This document shows positions 1 through 12,490 of a stretch of DNA of 64,000 bases, in pieces. Made by a program: the position numbers and the translations under genes. Position 1 is the stretch's first letter. Every line of letters starts with the position of its first letter. The notes beneath the pieces were generated by a model, which made no database searches, was not told the DNA's origin, and was given only the letters and a program-made list of their open reading frames with translations. Origin of the DNA: Chlorophyllum brunneum. Its lineage: Eukaryota > Basidiomycota > Agaricomycetes > Agaricales > Agaricaceae. The DNA lies in contig OY756145.1 in NCBI GenBank assembly GCA_963576785.1, positions 1,054,001 through 1,118,000 on the forward strand, given 5' to 3'.

Positions 1-2785
1 CCCTTGACCTTAACTGCCTGAGTGGGAGTCATGAGAGCAATCAATCTGGGGTGTGGAACACAACCTCCTATGTACTGCCACCCCATGATGGAGCAAACAG
101 GGTGGTTCTCAGAAAGGGTGGCTACCCTGTGGACAGCATGGGTAGCCAGTTTCTTGAGATGGAGGTAGATGGGGATGAGGCCAGCCAAGGCTTCAGCACC
201 TCCAGTAGGGCTGGTGCAGAAGGCACCAGTGATCTACAACGCAGCTTTCCACTGCATAGTGTTAAGTTGTTTCAGAAGAGCCTTGTTATGGGCACCTTTG
301 TAAAACTATAACCAAAACCCATACATAGCGATAGGCACTACACATGAGCAGTAAAGAGTCCTCTTCTGAGCAGGAAGAAGGCCTTGCGATGAGTTACCAA
401 GCATGCCCATGGCCTTGACTGTGGACAAAGACTTAGTAGCATAATGTCAAATGTGCTCTTTGAAAGTGAGAGCATGGTTGGAGAAAAAACCCAAGTACCT
501 CCAATGGGTCTTAGGGCATAATGGAGTGTTGCTAGTATGGGGAGCATACCCCAAATCCAGCAGTGGGTTATCATCTCCCCATTTATGGGAGAAATGAAAA
601 ACTTCGGACTTGTTGTGCTTGACGGCAAGCCCAAACGAGGTAGTCAAATAATATATAATCTGGTATGCCTACTTGAGGCATATCAAATTAGGCTCCCAGG
701 TTTTAGCCTGGGCAATGGCAAGACCATTGTCAACATATGAGAGCAGAGTACTTCCAAGCACAATTGCCTCCCTGTCATAAAGTTTCATGAAGGGGGCAAG
801 ATAAAGGCCGGAGAGGACAGGAGAGAGCAATGAGCCCTGACCTACCCCTATGTCTGCCTGTCTGAGATCAGACTTGTGGTCCCCCCACACATACTGTGTA
901 GAACGGCCGACCAAATAAGAAGCAAAGAATCTACCCACACAGGGGTCAAATCCTTGCTTCTATAGGATTGCCAACAACATAGAGTGGTTGAGCAAAGGAA
1001 AGAACTGAGCGATGTCAAATGCAACAATGCTAGTCTTGAGGTCCTTGGCCCACCCCGCACAAACAATGTGGGTTAGGAGCATCCCAGCATTATCAGTGGA
1101 CCTCTGACAGATACCACTGAGCTGATTTGGATGAAAAACTCCATGTTTGACTGAGTCAAACTGGAGGCAATTTGAGATCATTTTCTCGATGAGCTTGCCA
1201 AAGGTGTTTAGAAGCACAATGGGCCTGAATGCCTTAGGTGTTGAGTAGGACAGCTTGCCTAGTTTTGGTATGATAACCGACAAGCTTTCCTTGAAATGGG
1301 ATGGCCAATGACCCATATGCATGCAGGCATTAGCTATCCCAATAAATAGCTAAAGGACATTGGGGTTCTCGGTGATCTCTTTGAGGTGGGTCCACATTAT
1401 GTGGTCTGGCCCTGGGGTGGACACACCTGAGCAAGCACTCAGGGCATCCATCAGCTCTATGGCTGAGAAATGGACCCACTCCCTAGCCGGAAGGCTCGGC
1501 AGTGGGTCAAGAACAGAAATATCCACAGCTCAGCCAGAAGCTGAGTTGTAGGTATTGTGGAGTGCATCCCAGAGATCTGGGAGTGCATGACATGGCTCTC
1601 CATTGTACTGGATAGCCTCACAGGGTGGAAGCTTCTGCTTCTGGACCCATTCCATAAGGTCCCACGGTCGCTTGTTAGAAGAAGCAATCTCCTTGATGTG
1701 AGTATTAAAGAAGTTACATTTAGCATGCTTCTTAGCATGTCTAAAATTAGAGTAGTCATTGTGAGAACAAGTCTTATGATATCTCCCAAAGGTTTCACAG
1801 CATTCCTGGTTCCACCAGGGCTTAGAGCAGCAAGTGATCATGATGTCCACTGCATGGGCTTCCCACACAGTAGAGAAGGCCTCTGCCATGGCATGAACTG
1901 TGGCTTCAACCTCATCAGTGGTAGAAGGTTCTGGAAGTCTAGCTACTTCACAGAGGTCCCAGATAACATCAGTGAGGAAGAGCACTACCTTTTTGCCACC
2001 ATTATGCGGCAGGGTTTTCCTGTGAGTCTCCACTATTGTGGGTGTGAATGGAAGCACCAGAACCAGTGGAATGTGGTCTGATGGACCCCTAAGGGAGTAA
2101 TGTAACCTAGGTCTATGGGAAATAGACAGGTCCAATGGAACAAATGAAAGATCAATGACCAAAGGCCGAAGATCCTTGTTGTGTGGGATATGAGTAGGTC
2201 CAGGCTCAACTGGAAGGGCGAGGTCTAGACCGATGTCAGTCCTGATGGAGATCAGAGACTGCGAGGTACCTGAGTGGGAGCCATAGTTAGGGTCCCAAAG
2301 CTCAGAATGGCAATTGAAATCGCTGCCCATATATGCCTGGGCAATGTAGCAGATTAGTCTGAAAGGAACCAAATTGCTGTGTGCTCTGAGTCAGAGTAAA
2401 CATTCATGAGATTCAAGGTCTCACCCCCCAGAAAGAGAGAGAGAACCATGATGTCATGGTGATTGATGAGATCTGTCTGATAGGACAGTCTCAGAGAAGC
2501 TAACCAGTTATGGACAAATGTCATAACCCATAGGTCAGAGCCAGACTCTGGGGCCCAAACCATGCACAGCCACTTGGGGTGCTTGGGGGTGCCAATAACA
2601 TTGTCCCCCTTGACAGAAGTTGTGGAGGGAGCAAATCTGATGAACCACCAGGGAGGTTCTTGAATGAAGAGAATATCAAAGCAATCTTTGAGATCCTCCA
2701 GTAAAGTATCCAATAAATCATAATTTTTATTAAGATTCTGCTGGTATACATGAAGACTTCGTAGTTCTAAAGGTTGCCTATTCAT
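1..2785 (-). pseudogene. LINE-B ORF2 (endonuclease-reverse transcriptase), decayed, 3' end outside window
   Basis: Domains on the minus strand in order: apurinic-type endonuclease (2785 to about 1900) with IQEPPW near the N-terminus, GSDFNCHSELWDP and a SDHIPL motif; a linker with KPWWNQEC; then reverse transcriptase with SVIIPKLGKLSYS and FRPIVLLN (about 1230), motif A FDIAQFFPLLNH (about 1010), motif B GQGSLLSPVLSGLYL (about 830) and motif C YVDN (about 735). The second catalytic Asp of YVDD is Asn. The frame is broken at about 1320-1530, 940-960 and 650. RNase H lies beyond the window start. The order fits Tad/I-clade LINEs. Not functional. Confidence 0.85.
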
Positions 2786-3778
2786 TGGCAAGCTGTAGAG
2801 TACGAGGGTTGGTGAGGGGAGATCGCTGTCGAAGATGGTTGTTACTCACCTCGTGATAGAACTTCTTGATTTTCTTGGGTTCAAACTGAGCATCAAAAAA
2901 TTTACACTTCTTTGAGGTTGTATGGTGTGGACCTCGACAGTTGAGACAATGCAGCATATGAGGACAAGGCTCATCCACCGGTGTGGGAGGAATGGGGGGC
3001 TACACACTAGAGTTACCCTTGTAGCGACCACAGAGAGTTTGGTGATGCTCCCCACAATAAGGACTACCACAGGTTGGGCATTTCAAGGCCTGTGCCTTGC
3101 AGAATTGAATGGGGTGGCCCCAGTGGAAACATCACTTGCACAGAGACATGCCCAGAGAAGCTGCAGAGGGCCTGATAGGACAGGCATATCCACCAATATG
3201 GAGCAACTTCCGGAGGAGGAGGTTTGCCCATTGATCCTTCTGAGAGTCATGAATATTGCAGTACACCGTGGCAGTATCAGATGCCTTGGAGTTCCTCAAA
3301 ATACGGGGGGGGGTCCTGTTAATGTGAATAGGTCAGAAAACACAGTGTGCTTCGTGATCTGCTTGATTTCAAACGAGGACCAGTGAGTCTTACCAATCCT
3401 AAAGTAAAGGACATCAATGACCTTGAGATAGGACTTTGACTGGGGAAGGCCAACCATAAAAATAGTTCCCTGAGGGATGGCCTTCGAAATCCACGTCCTG
3501 GCAACCTCAAGATCAGCAGGAGTGGGGACAGCATTGGTATGCAGAACAAAACCTCCATACTTGGCAGAGGTAGACTCTGCTCAAATGTGAAGGTGTGAGT
3601 CCACGAATCCATGGTTAACCATGGTTTTGAGGTGGAAAGAGGAGACTTTGGGGGTAGCCTTGAAGTCGACAATGATTTGGCACTGTGAAGGGCCAGCAGT
3701 AGTCATTCTGGGCCTCTTCTTAGAGGCTTTGGACTTGGGAGGAGAGGCTTGCTTGCCCATGGCAAGAATCCTGTCTGG
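2778..3778 (-). pseudogene. LINE-B ORF1 (gag-like) fragment, decayed
   Basis: Minus-strand remnant of the RNA-binding ORF1 protein. Recognisable text starts at DRILAMGKQASPPKSKASKK and goes on through a conserved block around VESTSAKYGG and PTPADLEVAR to a C-terminal Cys/His knuckle (CLNC...H...C, about 2900-2950). Several frames are needed to follow it, so it is dead. The ORF1 stop TAG (2778-2780) lies two bases past the ORF2 start ATG (2783-2785), giving ATGAATAG, so the two ORFs overlap. The same arrangement is kept at 38,014-38,021. The N-terminal part is missing because the N-module replaces it. The gag-like role is inferred from position and knuckle. Confidence 0.75.
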
Positions 3779-5199
3779 CCTGTACACAGAGCCCCTTGCA
3801 GGCAAACTCCTAGCAGTCCAGAGATGGGGGTTTTGAGACAGCATGTGCCCATAGAATACCCAGCATGTTCCCAGGCTCCCATATTGGTGTCGCATCTGGC
3901 TATGTTACAGGGACTTTGCCCCTCTCTCCTAAGAGGTAAAGCCTTTAGCTTGGGTGGACACCCCACTACTGAGAGAGTGCGGTATCCCTGAGGACCGGCC
4001 TGCTGTTTGCTTGAGGCATCCTTCCTATATGGTGCATGGACGGGATCTCACTGCATAACTGTGTACATTGCCACCCCAAATCCAGACTACTTACATGGTA
4101 CCAACTTAAATGGGTACACTCCGTTGTTGACAGAGACCCATCGATGGAGGATCTAGACCTCTTGAGCTGGGCCGCTCCTTCTCAGTAACCGGGCAGCTTT
4201 TTTCAGTGTGCTCCCAGTAAACGGCCTGCTATAGTCCACTAGTTGGGCAGGCAGAGGCCACAAAGGCGTACCTCCAAGGCACAACCCCTGGACTAGCTTC
4301 CCGTTCCCCTGCAGCTGCTTTCGCTATGCCCTACCCCCAGAGGAGGCAACTTGTCTTTGGGCACAGATCCACATGCTAATACTGGTAGGGATCTCTGTCT
4401 CGCAGGGGGTGCTACCAGGGTGGTGTTCACATTGGATCACATAAGCAACCCGCAGAATGGGTTACTAAGCAATCCATGGAACGAGTACCAATCAACCCGA
4501 GTTTCCCCATGTCAACCTGCATCCGCCCAGTGTCCTGGAGTTTGGTGTATCCCTACTAACAACCAGGCACTACCCCCAGAGGGGTTCCCAAAGGCATGGT
4601 GACACTGGTGGGGGGTGGCCTGTCCTTTCAGTCAGCTTGTTTTCACCTTCATACCCCCTGTTACCATCCCTTATCCTTTCGGGTGCAACAGTGCAGCTTT
4701 TTTCAGTGTGCTCCCCACCAACGTGCAAGCACAATTGGGGGTAGGCCCAGACATCTGTCATCAGCCAGGATAACCCAGCCTTGAGATGCTAGCCGGACTT
4801 GAGCTACAGCAGGGGTTAAAACCACCATGCAAACCCTGTACGGGACTACAACTCCATTGGATTGATAGAAGGGCCGCCACCACTGGCAACCCAGTGAGTG
4901 CAAGCGAGCAAGGTGGCCAGTATCCCAGCCTTTAAGACCCTTTACCAAGGGGCTGCCCCATCGATCTGTGTGTATAGGCATTAGTCCAATGAACAGTAGG
5001 GATATACCCATCTTTAATCGCCTTTACCAAGGGTGTGCCACCTATTGACCAAGTAACGTTGCCACATAGACTACCCCCCTACAGCCAGCAAAGGCTCAGA
5101 AAAGACCCAGGCCCATGAGAGAGAGTCCAGGAGACAAAAGGTGCAATGGGGAAAGGCAGTAGAAAAAGTAGTGGTAGTTGTAACAAGTCAAGGAGCAAT
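3779..5199 (-). repeat. N-module copy N1 (non-coding 5' module)
   Basis: About 1.42 kb without a conserved ORF; the small ORFs here are not kept between copies. Read on the minus strand it begins ATTGCTCCTTGACTTG (5' end, 5199) and ends in the block gcaaggggctc followed by a variant of catgtatgg (3779). Two boxes containing CTGAAAAAAGC lie about 500 bp apart (near 4203 and 4704). The same sequence recurs near 5662, 19,925, 23,468, 23,898, 32,381 and 49,920-52,534. It forms a long inverted repeat with the copy at 5662-7115. Confidence 0.85.
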
Positions 5200-5661
5200 G
5201 CTAATATGTCCTTCCTGGGGCTGGACCATGTTACATGGTCCCACCTCAAATATATTGTCATTGATGAAGATTGCTTGACGGTATTCCTGCACTTGGCCAA
5301 TGCCTGCCTCATGATGGGTCACTGGCCCTGCAGCTTCAAGGAGTTGCTCTTGGTTATCATTCCAAAACCAGGAAAGCCCTCCTACTCTACTCCCAAGGCA
5401 TTCAGACCTATTGTCCTCCTGAACATGCTTGGTAAATTGGTTGAGAAAATGCTTTCCAACTGAATCCAGTTTGATGCCATTAAGCATGACATCTTTCATC
5501 CCCATCAATTTGGAGGCATTCACCAATGTTCCACTGAGGACACTGGGTTGTTCCTTACCCACCTGGTCCATACTGGGTGGGCTAAGGGTCTCAAGATGAG
5601 CATTGTCACCTTTGACATTGCTCAGTTCTTTCCCTCCTTGAACCATGAGATGCTCATGGCC
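5200..5661 (+). mobile_element. LINE-A reverse transcriptase fragment between two N-modules
   Basis: A 462 bp piece of LINE-A ORF2. It covers the N-terminal part of reverse transcriptase (GLDHVTWSHLKYIV, HWPCSFKELLLVIIPKPGKPSYS, FRPIVLLNMLGKLVEKMLSN) to just past motif A (FDIAQFFPSLNHEM). One TGA stop (5461) replaces a CGA or CAA codon of sister copies. It has no poly(A) tail and no 3' end of its own. Both ends abut the 5' ends of oppositely oriented N-modules, so it is the spacer of a large palindrome. It is probably a remnant of an older LINE-A into which the neighbours inserted. Confidence 0.85.
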
Positions 5662-7115
5662 ATTGCTCCTTGATTTGTTACCACCACCACCACTTTTTCC
5701 ACTTCCTTTCCCCATTGCACCTTTTGTCTCCTGGGCTCTCTCTCATGGGCCTGGGTCTTTTCTGAGCCTTTGCTGGCTGTAGGGGGGCAGTCCATGTGGT
5801 AACGTTACTTGGTCAATAGGTGGCACACCCTTGGTAAAGGTGATTAAAGATGGGTATATCCCTACTGTTCATTGGACTGATGCCTATACACACAGATCAA
5901 TGGGGCAGCCCCTTGGTAAAGGGTCTTAAAGGCTGGGATACTGGCCATCTTGCTTGCTTGTACTCACTGGGTTGTCAGTAGTAGTGGCTCTTCTAGTAAT
6001 TTGATGGATTTGCAGTCCCATATAGGGTTCGCATGTGGGTTTTCACCCCTGCTGTAGCTCAAGTCCAGCTAGCATCTCGAGGCTGGATTATCCTGGCTGG
6101 CTGATGACAGACATCCGGGCCCACCCCCAATCATGCTTGCACGTTAGTGGGGAGTGTGCTGAAAAAAGCCACCCTGCCACACCCAAAAGGAACTGAAAGG
6201 ATAGGGGACAATAAGAGAGGGTATTGAGGTGACAACAAGCTGACTGCAAGGACAGGCCACCCCCCCACCAGTGTCACCATGTTTGGACCCCTTCGGAGGT
6301 AGTGCCTGGTTGTTAGTAGGGATCAGCCAAACTCCAGGACAGTGGGTGGGTGCAGGTTGACTTAGGGAAACTTGGGTTAATTGGTACCTGTTCCATGGAA
6401 TGCTTAGTAATCCGTTCCATGGGTTGCTTAGGTAATCCAATGTGAACACCACCCCAGTAGCACCCCCTGCGAGATGGAGATCCCCATCAGTATTAGCATG
6501 TGGATCTGTGCCCTAAGACAAGTTGCCTCCTAGGAGGTTGGGCATAGCAAAAGCGGCTGTGGGGAAATGGGAAGCTAGTCCAGAGGTTGCACCTTGGAGG
6601 GGGTGCCTAGGGTCTAGAAGCATCTGGGACTTACACTTCCCTGCCCAACTAGTGGACCATAGCAGGTTGTCTACTGGGAGTATGCTGAAAAAAGCTACCC
6701 AGTTGCCAAGAAGGGGCAGCCTGGCTTAAGAGATCTAAATTCTCTGTCGATGAGTCTCCGCCAACAATGGAGTGTACCCATTTAAGTTGATACCACGTAA
6801 GTGATCTGGATTTGGGATAGCAGTGTGTGCAGCCAAGCAGTGGGATCCCATCTGTGCACTGTATAGGAAGACTGCCTCAAGCAAACGGCAGACCAGTCCT
6901 CAGGGATACCGTGCCTTCCCAGTAGCAGGGTAGTCGCCCAAGCTGAAGGCTTTACCTCTTAGGAGGGAGGGGCAAAGTCCCTGCAACATAGCTGGATGCG
7001 ACACTAATATGGGAGCCTGGGAACATGCTGGGCATTCTACAGGCACACAATGTCTCAAGACCCTCGTCTCTGGGTTGCTAAGAGTTTTAAGCTTGCAAAG
7101 GGCTCTGTGTATGGG
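5662..7115 (+). repeat. N-module copy N2
   Basis: Plus-strand copy of the non-coding module, starting ATTGCTCCTTGATTTG and ending ggctctgtgtatggg. It retains a few CpG sites that other copies have lost (for example taacgtta at about 5810). The two CTGAAAAAAGC boxes are near 6160 and 6687. There is no conserved reading frame, and small ORFs such as the one at 6523-6729 are not shared with sister copies. Confidence 0.85.
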
Positions 7116-10100
7116 CGGAGTGGGACCCTGAGGTTCTGCATCATCAAATGACAGCTCATAAGCTCATGGAGATGAGCTGCAATCTTGGTCTCAATTTGGT
7201 TATGCCAACCAGCCTGGGTCTGACGTTTGTTTCCCACAACCCAGATCTTTGCCCATCGGTGATTGATCTGGTGTTCATCTCTTCTTCTGATGCATCAAGG
7301 ACTTTTTCTTATTGGGATGTATCTCTCCAGGGTACTTTGGATCATGTTCCATTAACCATTATCCTTCCCATTGCTCCTGTTGACATCAGGATCATCAAAG
7401 CTGTCCTCCCAAAGGGCTGCGATGAAGAGGAGGCCTTCTTGGGACACATCATTGATGAGGTGACCGATCTTCATGATTGTCCCTCTCTGGAATCCCTGGA
7501 ACAAGTGGATGCCTTGGCATCTGCTGTGGCTGAAGCATTCTCTGATGTGTGGACCCACCACTCAAAGGAGATCCGGATTACTTGCTGCACTCATCCCTGG
7601 TGGGATGAGGCATGCTCTACTTTCTTCTCCAGGTATCAGGGCTCTCATAGTCGTGGTGACTGGGGGAACTTTAGGCATGCTTATACAGCCACCAAACAAC
7701 AATTCTTCAACTCTAAGATTGAAGAGATTGCTTCTACTAACAAGCAACCCTGAGACCTTATGGAGTGGGTCAAGGTGTGCAAGTTACCCCCCTATGAGGC
7801 TATCTAGTTTAACAGATAGCCTTGTCATGGTATGGACTCCCTCTGGGATGCCCTCCACTCAATGTACAACTCTGCTACTGATCAGCGGTGCGACACATCT
7901 GTCCTCGACCCCCTCCCTGACCTTCCAGTCAGGAAGTGGGCCCCTTTTTCGGCATTGGAGTTTATGGAGGCTTTGTTCTCCTACTCTAATATGTCCTCTC
8001 CGGAGCCGGACCATGTTACTTGGTCCCACCTCAAGTACATTGTCATCAATGAAGATTGTTTGACGGTGTTCCTGCACTTGGCCAATGCCTGCCTTATAGT
8101 GGGTCACTAGCTCCGCAGCTTCAAGGAGTCACTCTCAGTTATCATTCCAAAACTGGGGAAGCTCTCCTACTCTACCCCCAAGGCATTCAGGCCTATTGTC
8201 CTCCTGAACACACTTAGTAAACTGGTTGAGAAAATGCTTTCCAACCAAATCCAGTTTGATGCCATTAGACATGACATCTTTCATCCCCATCAACTCGGAG
8301 GCATCCGCCAGCGTTCCACTGAGGACGCCGGGTTGTTCCTTACCCACCTGGTTTGTGCTGGGTGGGCTAAAGGTCTCAAGACAAGGGTGGTCACTTTTGA
8401 CATTGCTCAGTTTTTCCCTCTTTGAACCATGAGATACTTATGGCCATACTCACCAAGCAGGGGTTCCTACTGAATGTGAGGACCTTTTTTGCTTCGTACT
8501 TGGTGGGCCGTTCCACTGTTTATACATGGAACAGCTTCTCCTCTGATCCCCGGAGTGCGGATGTGAGCATTGGACAGGGCTCTGCCATGTCCCCAGCCCT
8601 CTCTGGCCTCTATATCACCCCTGTTATGAAGGTTTTTGACCTATGGATTACTTCCCCTGGGAGTACTCTGTTATCGTATGTCGACAACAGGACCGTTGTC
8701 ACCCAGGCTAAAACCTGGGATGAGAACTTGGATACTCTCAAGGGGGCATACATTATTCTCTTCAATCTCTTTGTAGCATTCGCACTAGTCATGGAGCATG
8801 ACAAGTCCGAGCTTTTCCACTTCTTCAGAAAGCCTGGGAACATTAATCCCCCCCTTGACTTGGGCTTCAGTCCATTCACAGGGAACACTCCTCTTCACCC
8901 TAAGACCTACTGGAGGTACCTGGACTTTTACTTTGACTGTGCCCTGAATTTTCAGGAGCATATTCAACATTACTTTACTAAGGCTCTCTCCACTATGAAA
9001 GCAATGGGGATGCTTGGCAACTCCTCCTGTGGTCTGACCCCTAAGCAGAAGTGGCTCCTCTTCAGGTTGTGTGTTATGCCTATTGCAACATATGGCTTCC
9101 GTCTGCGGCATTTTGACAAGGCTTGGTGTAAGGACCTTCTCAAATCCCTCAATACTATGCAATGCAAGGCTGCATTGTGGATCACCAGTGTATTCCACAC
9201 CTCCCTCTCTAGTGGCACCGAAACCCTCACTGGTCTCATCCCTGTCCACCTCCATCTGAAGAAACTGGCCTCAAAAGTGAACTACCATCTTGCCATCCTC
9301 TCCAATACCCACCCCCTCCAATCCCTCCTCGATCGTCTGAATGCCAAGGGTGCCCCCCCACACCCCCTCTCCATCTCCCTCTTGTCTGACTGTCTAGTCA
9401 GGTAGGTCAAGGGTTCCCTTATGGAAGCTGTTTCTGCACTCCCATCCCTCACTGAACAGTTTGACCCCTGCTCCACAGTGGCTCAGCCTGGTCACCATCT
9501 CTTGGACCATTTTGCGGCCCAGGTATCCTTCCATGACTCTCCTCATTCTTGTAATGAGAGAGCTATGCATATGAGGCATCTGAACAGCACTTTGGAACAT
9601 GCTAATACTGATCCTCAGGTTCTCACTGTGGTAACAGACACGAGTCTGCCATTGTGGGGGGAATTCCAGGCAGTTTCTGCTACCCAGATCTACTGGTCAG
9701 GCCAGTGTGTCTTTCAGACAAGACATGTGGCAGGCTGAGTGACAGCTCCTGATGTGGAACTGTACACTATCTGGATCACAGTTGGGAAGGCTACCAGTCT
9801 CTCTGACTGTGACTCCATTGTTCTGTTCACTGACTCTCTTGGCTTAGCCAGGAGGGCAGTGGACCCCTCCATTCACTCTGGTCAGGCTCATTCACTTGCT
9901 GTCTGTAATACTCTTATAGAGTGGTTCAAAGGTCACCCCAAACACTCTCTTCATGTCTGGCACACTTACTCTTTGGAGAGGTGGGCCATTCATGGTACCA
10001 TACACCAGTACTGTACCAAACTTCAGGTCACTATGGGTTCCCGTCCGCAAACCTCCCTTGACTCCCTTCGTTAGAGGGTCATCAAATCATGCCAGGATGC

Positions 10101-10491
10101 CTGGATCACTTGATTCCAGGATTTTACTTACTCAGGAAGCCAGTTTATGGCTCTTGAAGGGTGTAACGGTAAGTCTCTCCAGCCCACTTACCTCAATAGA
10201 GGTTCATGGCTGCCTTCTGCCGCAGCGGAGTCCAACTCACTGTCTGCCCACATGTGTAGAGTTATACTCAACCATGCACCTATCAGGGCCTACAGGTCTT
10301 GGTTCTTCCAGGATGAACCATTCTGGTGTCCATATGGGACTCCCTTCGAGTCTCGTGTGCATATTCTTACCAACCGCAGTCGGTTTGACTCCTCTAGGGG
10401 GTACCCAGCTATGCCAGGTGCCCTCATCAAGTTCTTGAAAGCAAACCCTCAGGCATTTGCTTTCCCATCCATTCCTCAGGGAATTGTATAA
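7116..10491 (+). pseudogene. LINE-A ORF2, 5'-truncated and decayed
   Basis: Domains in order: endonuclease C-terminal half (7116-7400; HNPDLCPSVIDLVFIS, LDHVPLTI), linker with HPWWDEAC (about 7600), reverse transcriptase (about 7990-9000; SVIIPKLGKLSYS, motif A FDIAQFFPL at 8398, motif B GQGSAMSPALSGLY at 8575, motif C YVDN at 8678), thumb, RNase H (about 9620-9900; D in VVTDTSLPL, E in DVELYT, D in LFTDSLGLA) and C-terminal domain (10,147-10,491; CPYGTPFESRVHIL). Stops include TGA 7751, TAG 9403, TGA 9739 and TAG 10,072. TGA 10,111-10,113 is different: it is present in every LINE-A copy that spans the site. Not active. Confidence 0.88.
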
Positions 10492-11041
10492 CTGGCTTAG
10501 GGTAGGTGGGTTATTGTCTGGCACTGGAGAACTCCGGTGAAAGTCTGGTGAAGACCTTTGGAGTTTTATGAATGGAGTTGTCCTCTTTGGCAACTAGGTG
10601 TGGTGAAAACACCGATAGCCACACAAATGGTGTGGCCTATTACTCTGGCAAGGGTGACCATGGCCGGGGGGATGACTCCTAGTAAGAAGAACTCTGGGGG
10701 CTAGTAGCAGGACTGGTAACTAGGGGTTTCTGTTGCTAGGCATTTATGGTGAACTAACACTTACTGACTGGGCCTGGTCTCTGGACTGGGTTGCTGGTTG
10801 GGGGACCTTCCTACCCACTTGCCTCCTCTGGTGTCCACTCCCCTCACCCTTTGGGCTCAGGAGTAGGACACAATTCCTCCTACCATTGGTTTTGGGCAAT
10901 GGTACTTTTGCTTGGTAGGGCATAATTACTGCATTCTCCATAGATATCCGCTAGTCTACCCCTTTTTGTATTCCAGCCACAGGCTGTGTTCGAGCACCAC
11001 ATTATAAATTGGCCTTAGGCTGCGATATAAACAAAAAAAAA
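10492..11041 (+). other. LINE-A 3' untranslated region and poly(A)
   Basis: About 550 bp after the ORF2 stop, closely matched at 30,835-31,375 and, on the minus strand, at 11,939-12,490, 50,074-50,640, 54,160-54,708 and 62,198-62,320. It contains no ORF. The last block, ttggccttaggc followed by an A-tract, marks the 3' terminus where target-primed reverse transcription starts. Confidence 0.8.
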
Positions 11042-11938
11042 CTCCCACAAGCGGTCTGTTAGACTTGAATGCAAATGCAGCAGGGTTGCACCCAAGAAAA
11101 GATACCAGCTGGTCAATAGAGACCAGCAGGCCACGACATCTCTTGTACAATGGACAAGAGCACAAGATATGAGTGCGGGTCTCCAGAGGAGCCCCACACT
11201 CACAGCCAATAGGCTCTAGAGGATGGAACTGGGAGCAGTACTCGCCGGTCAGTGCATATCCAAGAATGGCATAATTTGCTCTCATTGCAATAGACTGAGA
11301 GGGAAAAGAAGGAAGCCATAAACCTCTGTGGAGGTACGTTGGCTGTAAAACTTGTTCTTACTATCCTTGAGAACAAGGAAGTTAGAACCGCAATAAGAGG
11401 AGTCCTGGAAGGTAACCTTCCAGGCCTTCTGAATGGTAGCTATGTTGAGTTTACACAGTGAGTCAATAGACATTGCTGGACTACATCCAGTAGTGACCTG
11501 AAGGTTGGTGGCAAATAAATGCATATCCTGATGAATGGACCATTTCACTGAAGACAGAACAGACCAGAAAGTGAGGGAATGGTTGGGACAATCCCTGAAC
11601 TATTCCAACAAGAGACAACAAACAGCTAGGGAATGTCCCTGACCAGAATGTACAGATGGGTCAAGAGCTTGTTTGGCAGAACCAACCAAGTCTGTAAAGA
11701 CTACGATGTGTACAGCTTCAGAGACTGCTGCAGCAGTTCCCAAAGTCATACAAATAGCGAAAAGTTCAGCATCTGGGGCTGTAACCTTGCCAACTGGGTA
11801 ATGCGATGCATAGAGCAAACACGTCCCCCTATAAATGTAGGCAGCTGAGACTGCCTGGAAATCTCCAACCAATGGCAGACTTGCATCCATTGCTACATAG
11901 ACAACCTGTCTGTCCTCACAATACTCCTGAAGAGTATC
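11042..11938 (-). mobile_element. LINE-B RNase H/C-terminal fragment
   Basis: Minus-strand LINE-B piece from QEYCEDRQVVYVAMDASLPL (RNase H first Asp) through DAELFAICMTLG and VFTDLVGSAKQAL to the C-terminal Cys/His domain (CECGAPLETRTHILCSC, about 11,190). It ends at the last codons of ORF2 and lacks the 3'UTR. Its left end abuts the LINE-A poly(A) at 11,041; its right end is interrupted by the poly(T) of the next LINE-A (11,939). The missing 3'UTR occurs in opposite orientation at 18,767, with the break at the same sequence (cgcttgtgggag). Confidence 0.82.
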
Positions 11939-12490
11939 TTTTTTTTTTTTTTTTGAATCATGGCCTAAGGCTGATTTATTACACGGTGCTTGAACCCAGC
12001 CCATGGCCGGAATACAAAGGAGTAATCTAGCAGGTATCTACAGAGAAGTGGTGGACATGTCCCACCAAGCAGACATACCGTTGCCCAAAACCAACAGTAG
12101 ACAGAATTGCATCCTACTCCCAAGCCTGGAGGGCAATGGGAGTGGATGCAAGAGGAGGCAAGTGGGCAGGGAGGTCCCCTAACCAGCAACCCAGTCCAAA
12201 GACCAGGCCTGGTCAGTAGGTGTTAATTTACTGTAAATACCCAATGGTAGAAATGTACTCAGTTACTGGCCCAGCTACTAGCCCCCAGAGTTCTTCTTAC
12301 TAGGAGTCATCCCCCTGGCCATGGTCACCCTTGCCAGAGTAATAGGCCGCACCATTTGTACAGCTATCAGTGTCTTTACTGCACCTAGTCCCTGTAGGGG
12401 ACAACTCTAGTCATAAAACTCCAGAGGACTTCACTGGACTTCCACTGGGGTTCTCTAGTGCCAGACAATAACCCACCTACCCTAAACCAG

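Larger units (their letters stand above)
1..5199 (-). mobile_element. N-module/LINE-B composite (copy B1), cut by window start
   Basis: On the minus strand the non-coding N-module (5199 to 3779) runs straight into LINE-B in the middle of ORF1 (3778) and continues through ORF2 to base 1, where the window cuts it inside the region between reverse transcriptase and RNase H. LINE-B is a LINE of the Tad/I type; its enzymes nick DNA and reverse-transcribe the element RNA at the nick. ORFs are broken by many stops and frameshifts, and most CpG has decayed to TpG or CpA, so this is an old copy. Joining the N-module directly to mid-ORF1 removes the ORF1 N-terminal half found in the copy at 38,014-39,507. 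Confidence 0.85.
5662..11041 (+). mobile_element. N-module/LINE-A composite (copy A1)
   Basis: The N-module (5662-7115) is joined in sense to LINE-A inside the endonuclease domain (7116, at the GGAGTGGGACCC sequence) and runs to a poly(A) tail at about 11,031-11,041. ORF1 and the first third of the endonuclease are absent. The 3' end carries the LINE-A signature ttggccttaggc before the A-tract. The chimera joint lies at the same N-module base as at six other loci. I could not identify a target-site duplication. Confidence 0.85.

Noticed and set aside
4351..4602. Small ORFs in the N-modules (for example 4351-4602, 6144-6452, 20,360-20,812)
   Set aside because: Frames are not preserved between module copies and have no recognisable domain; several lie antisense to each other.
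3779..7115. N-modules as long terminal inverted repeats of a DNA transposon
   Set aside because: The arms continue into LINE sequence on their outer sides, no transposase is present, and other copies are single and bounded by poly(A) and target duplications. A retrotransposed 5' module explains them better.
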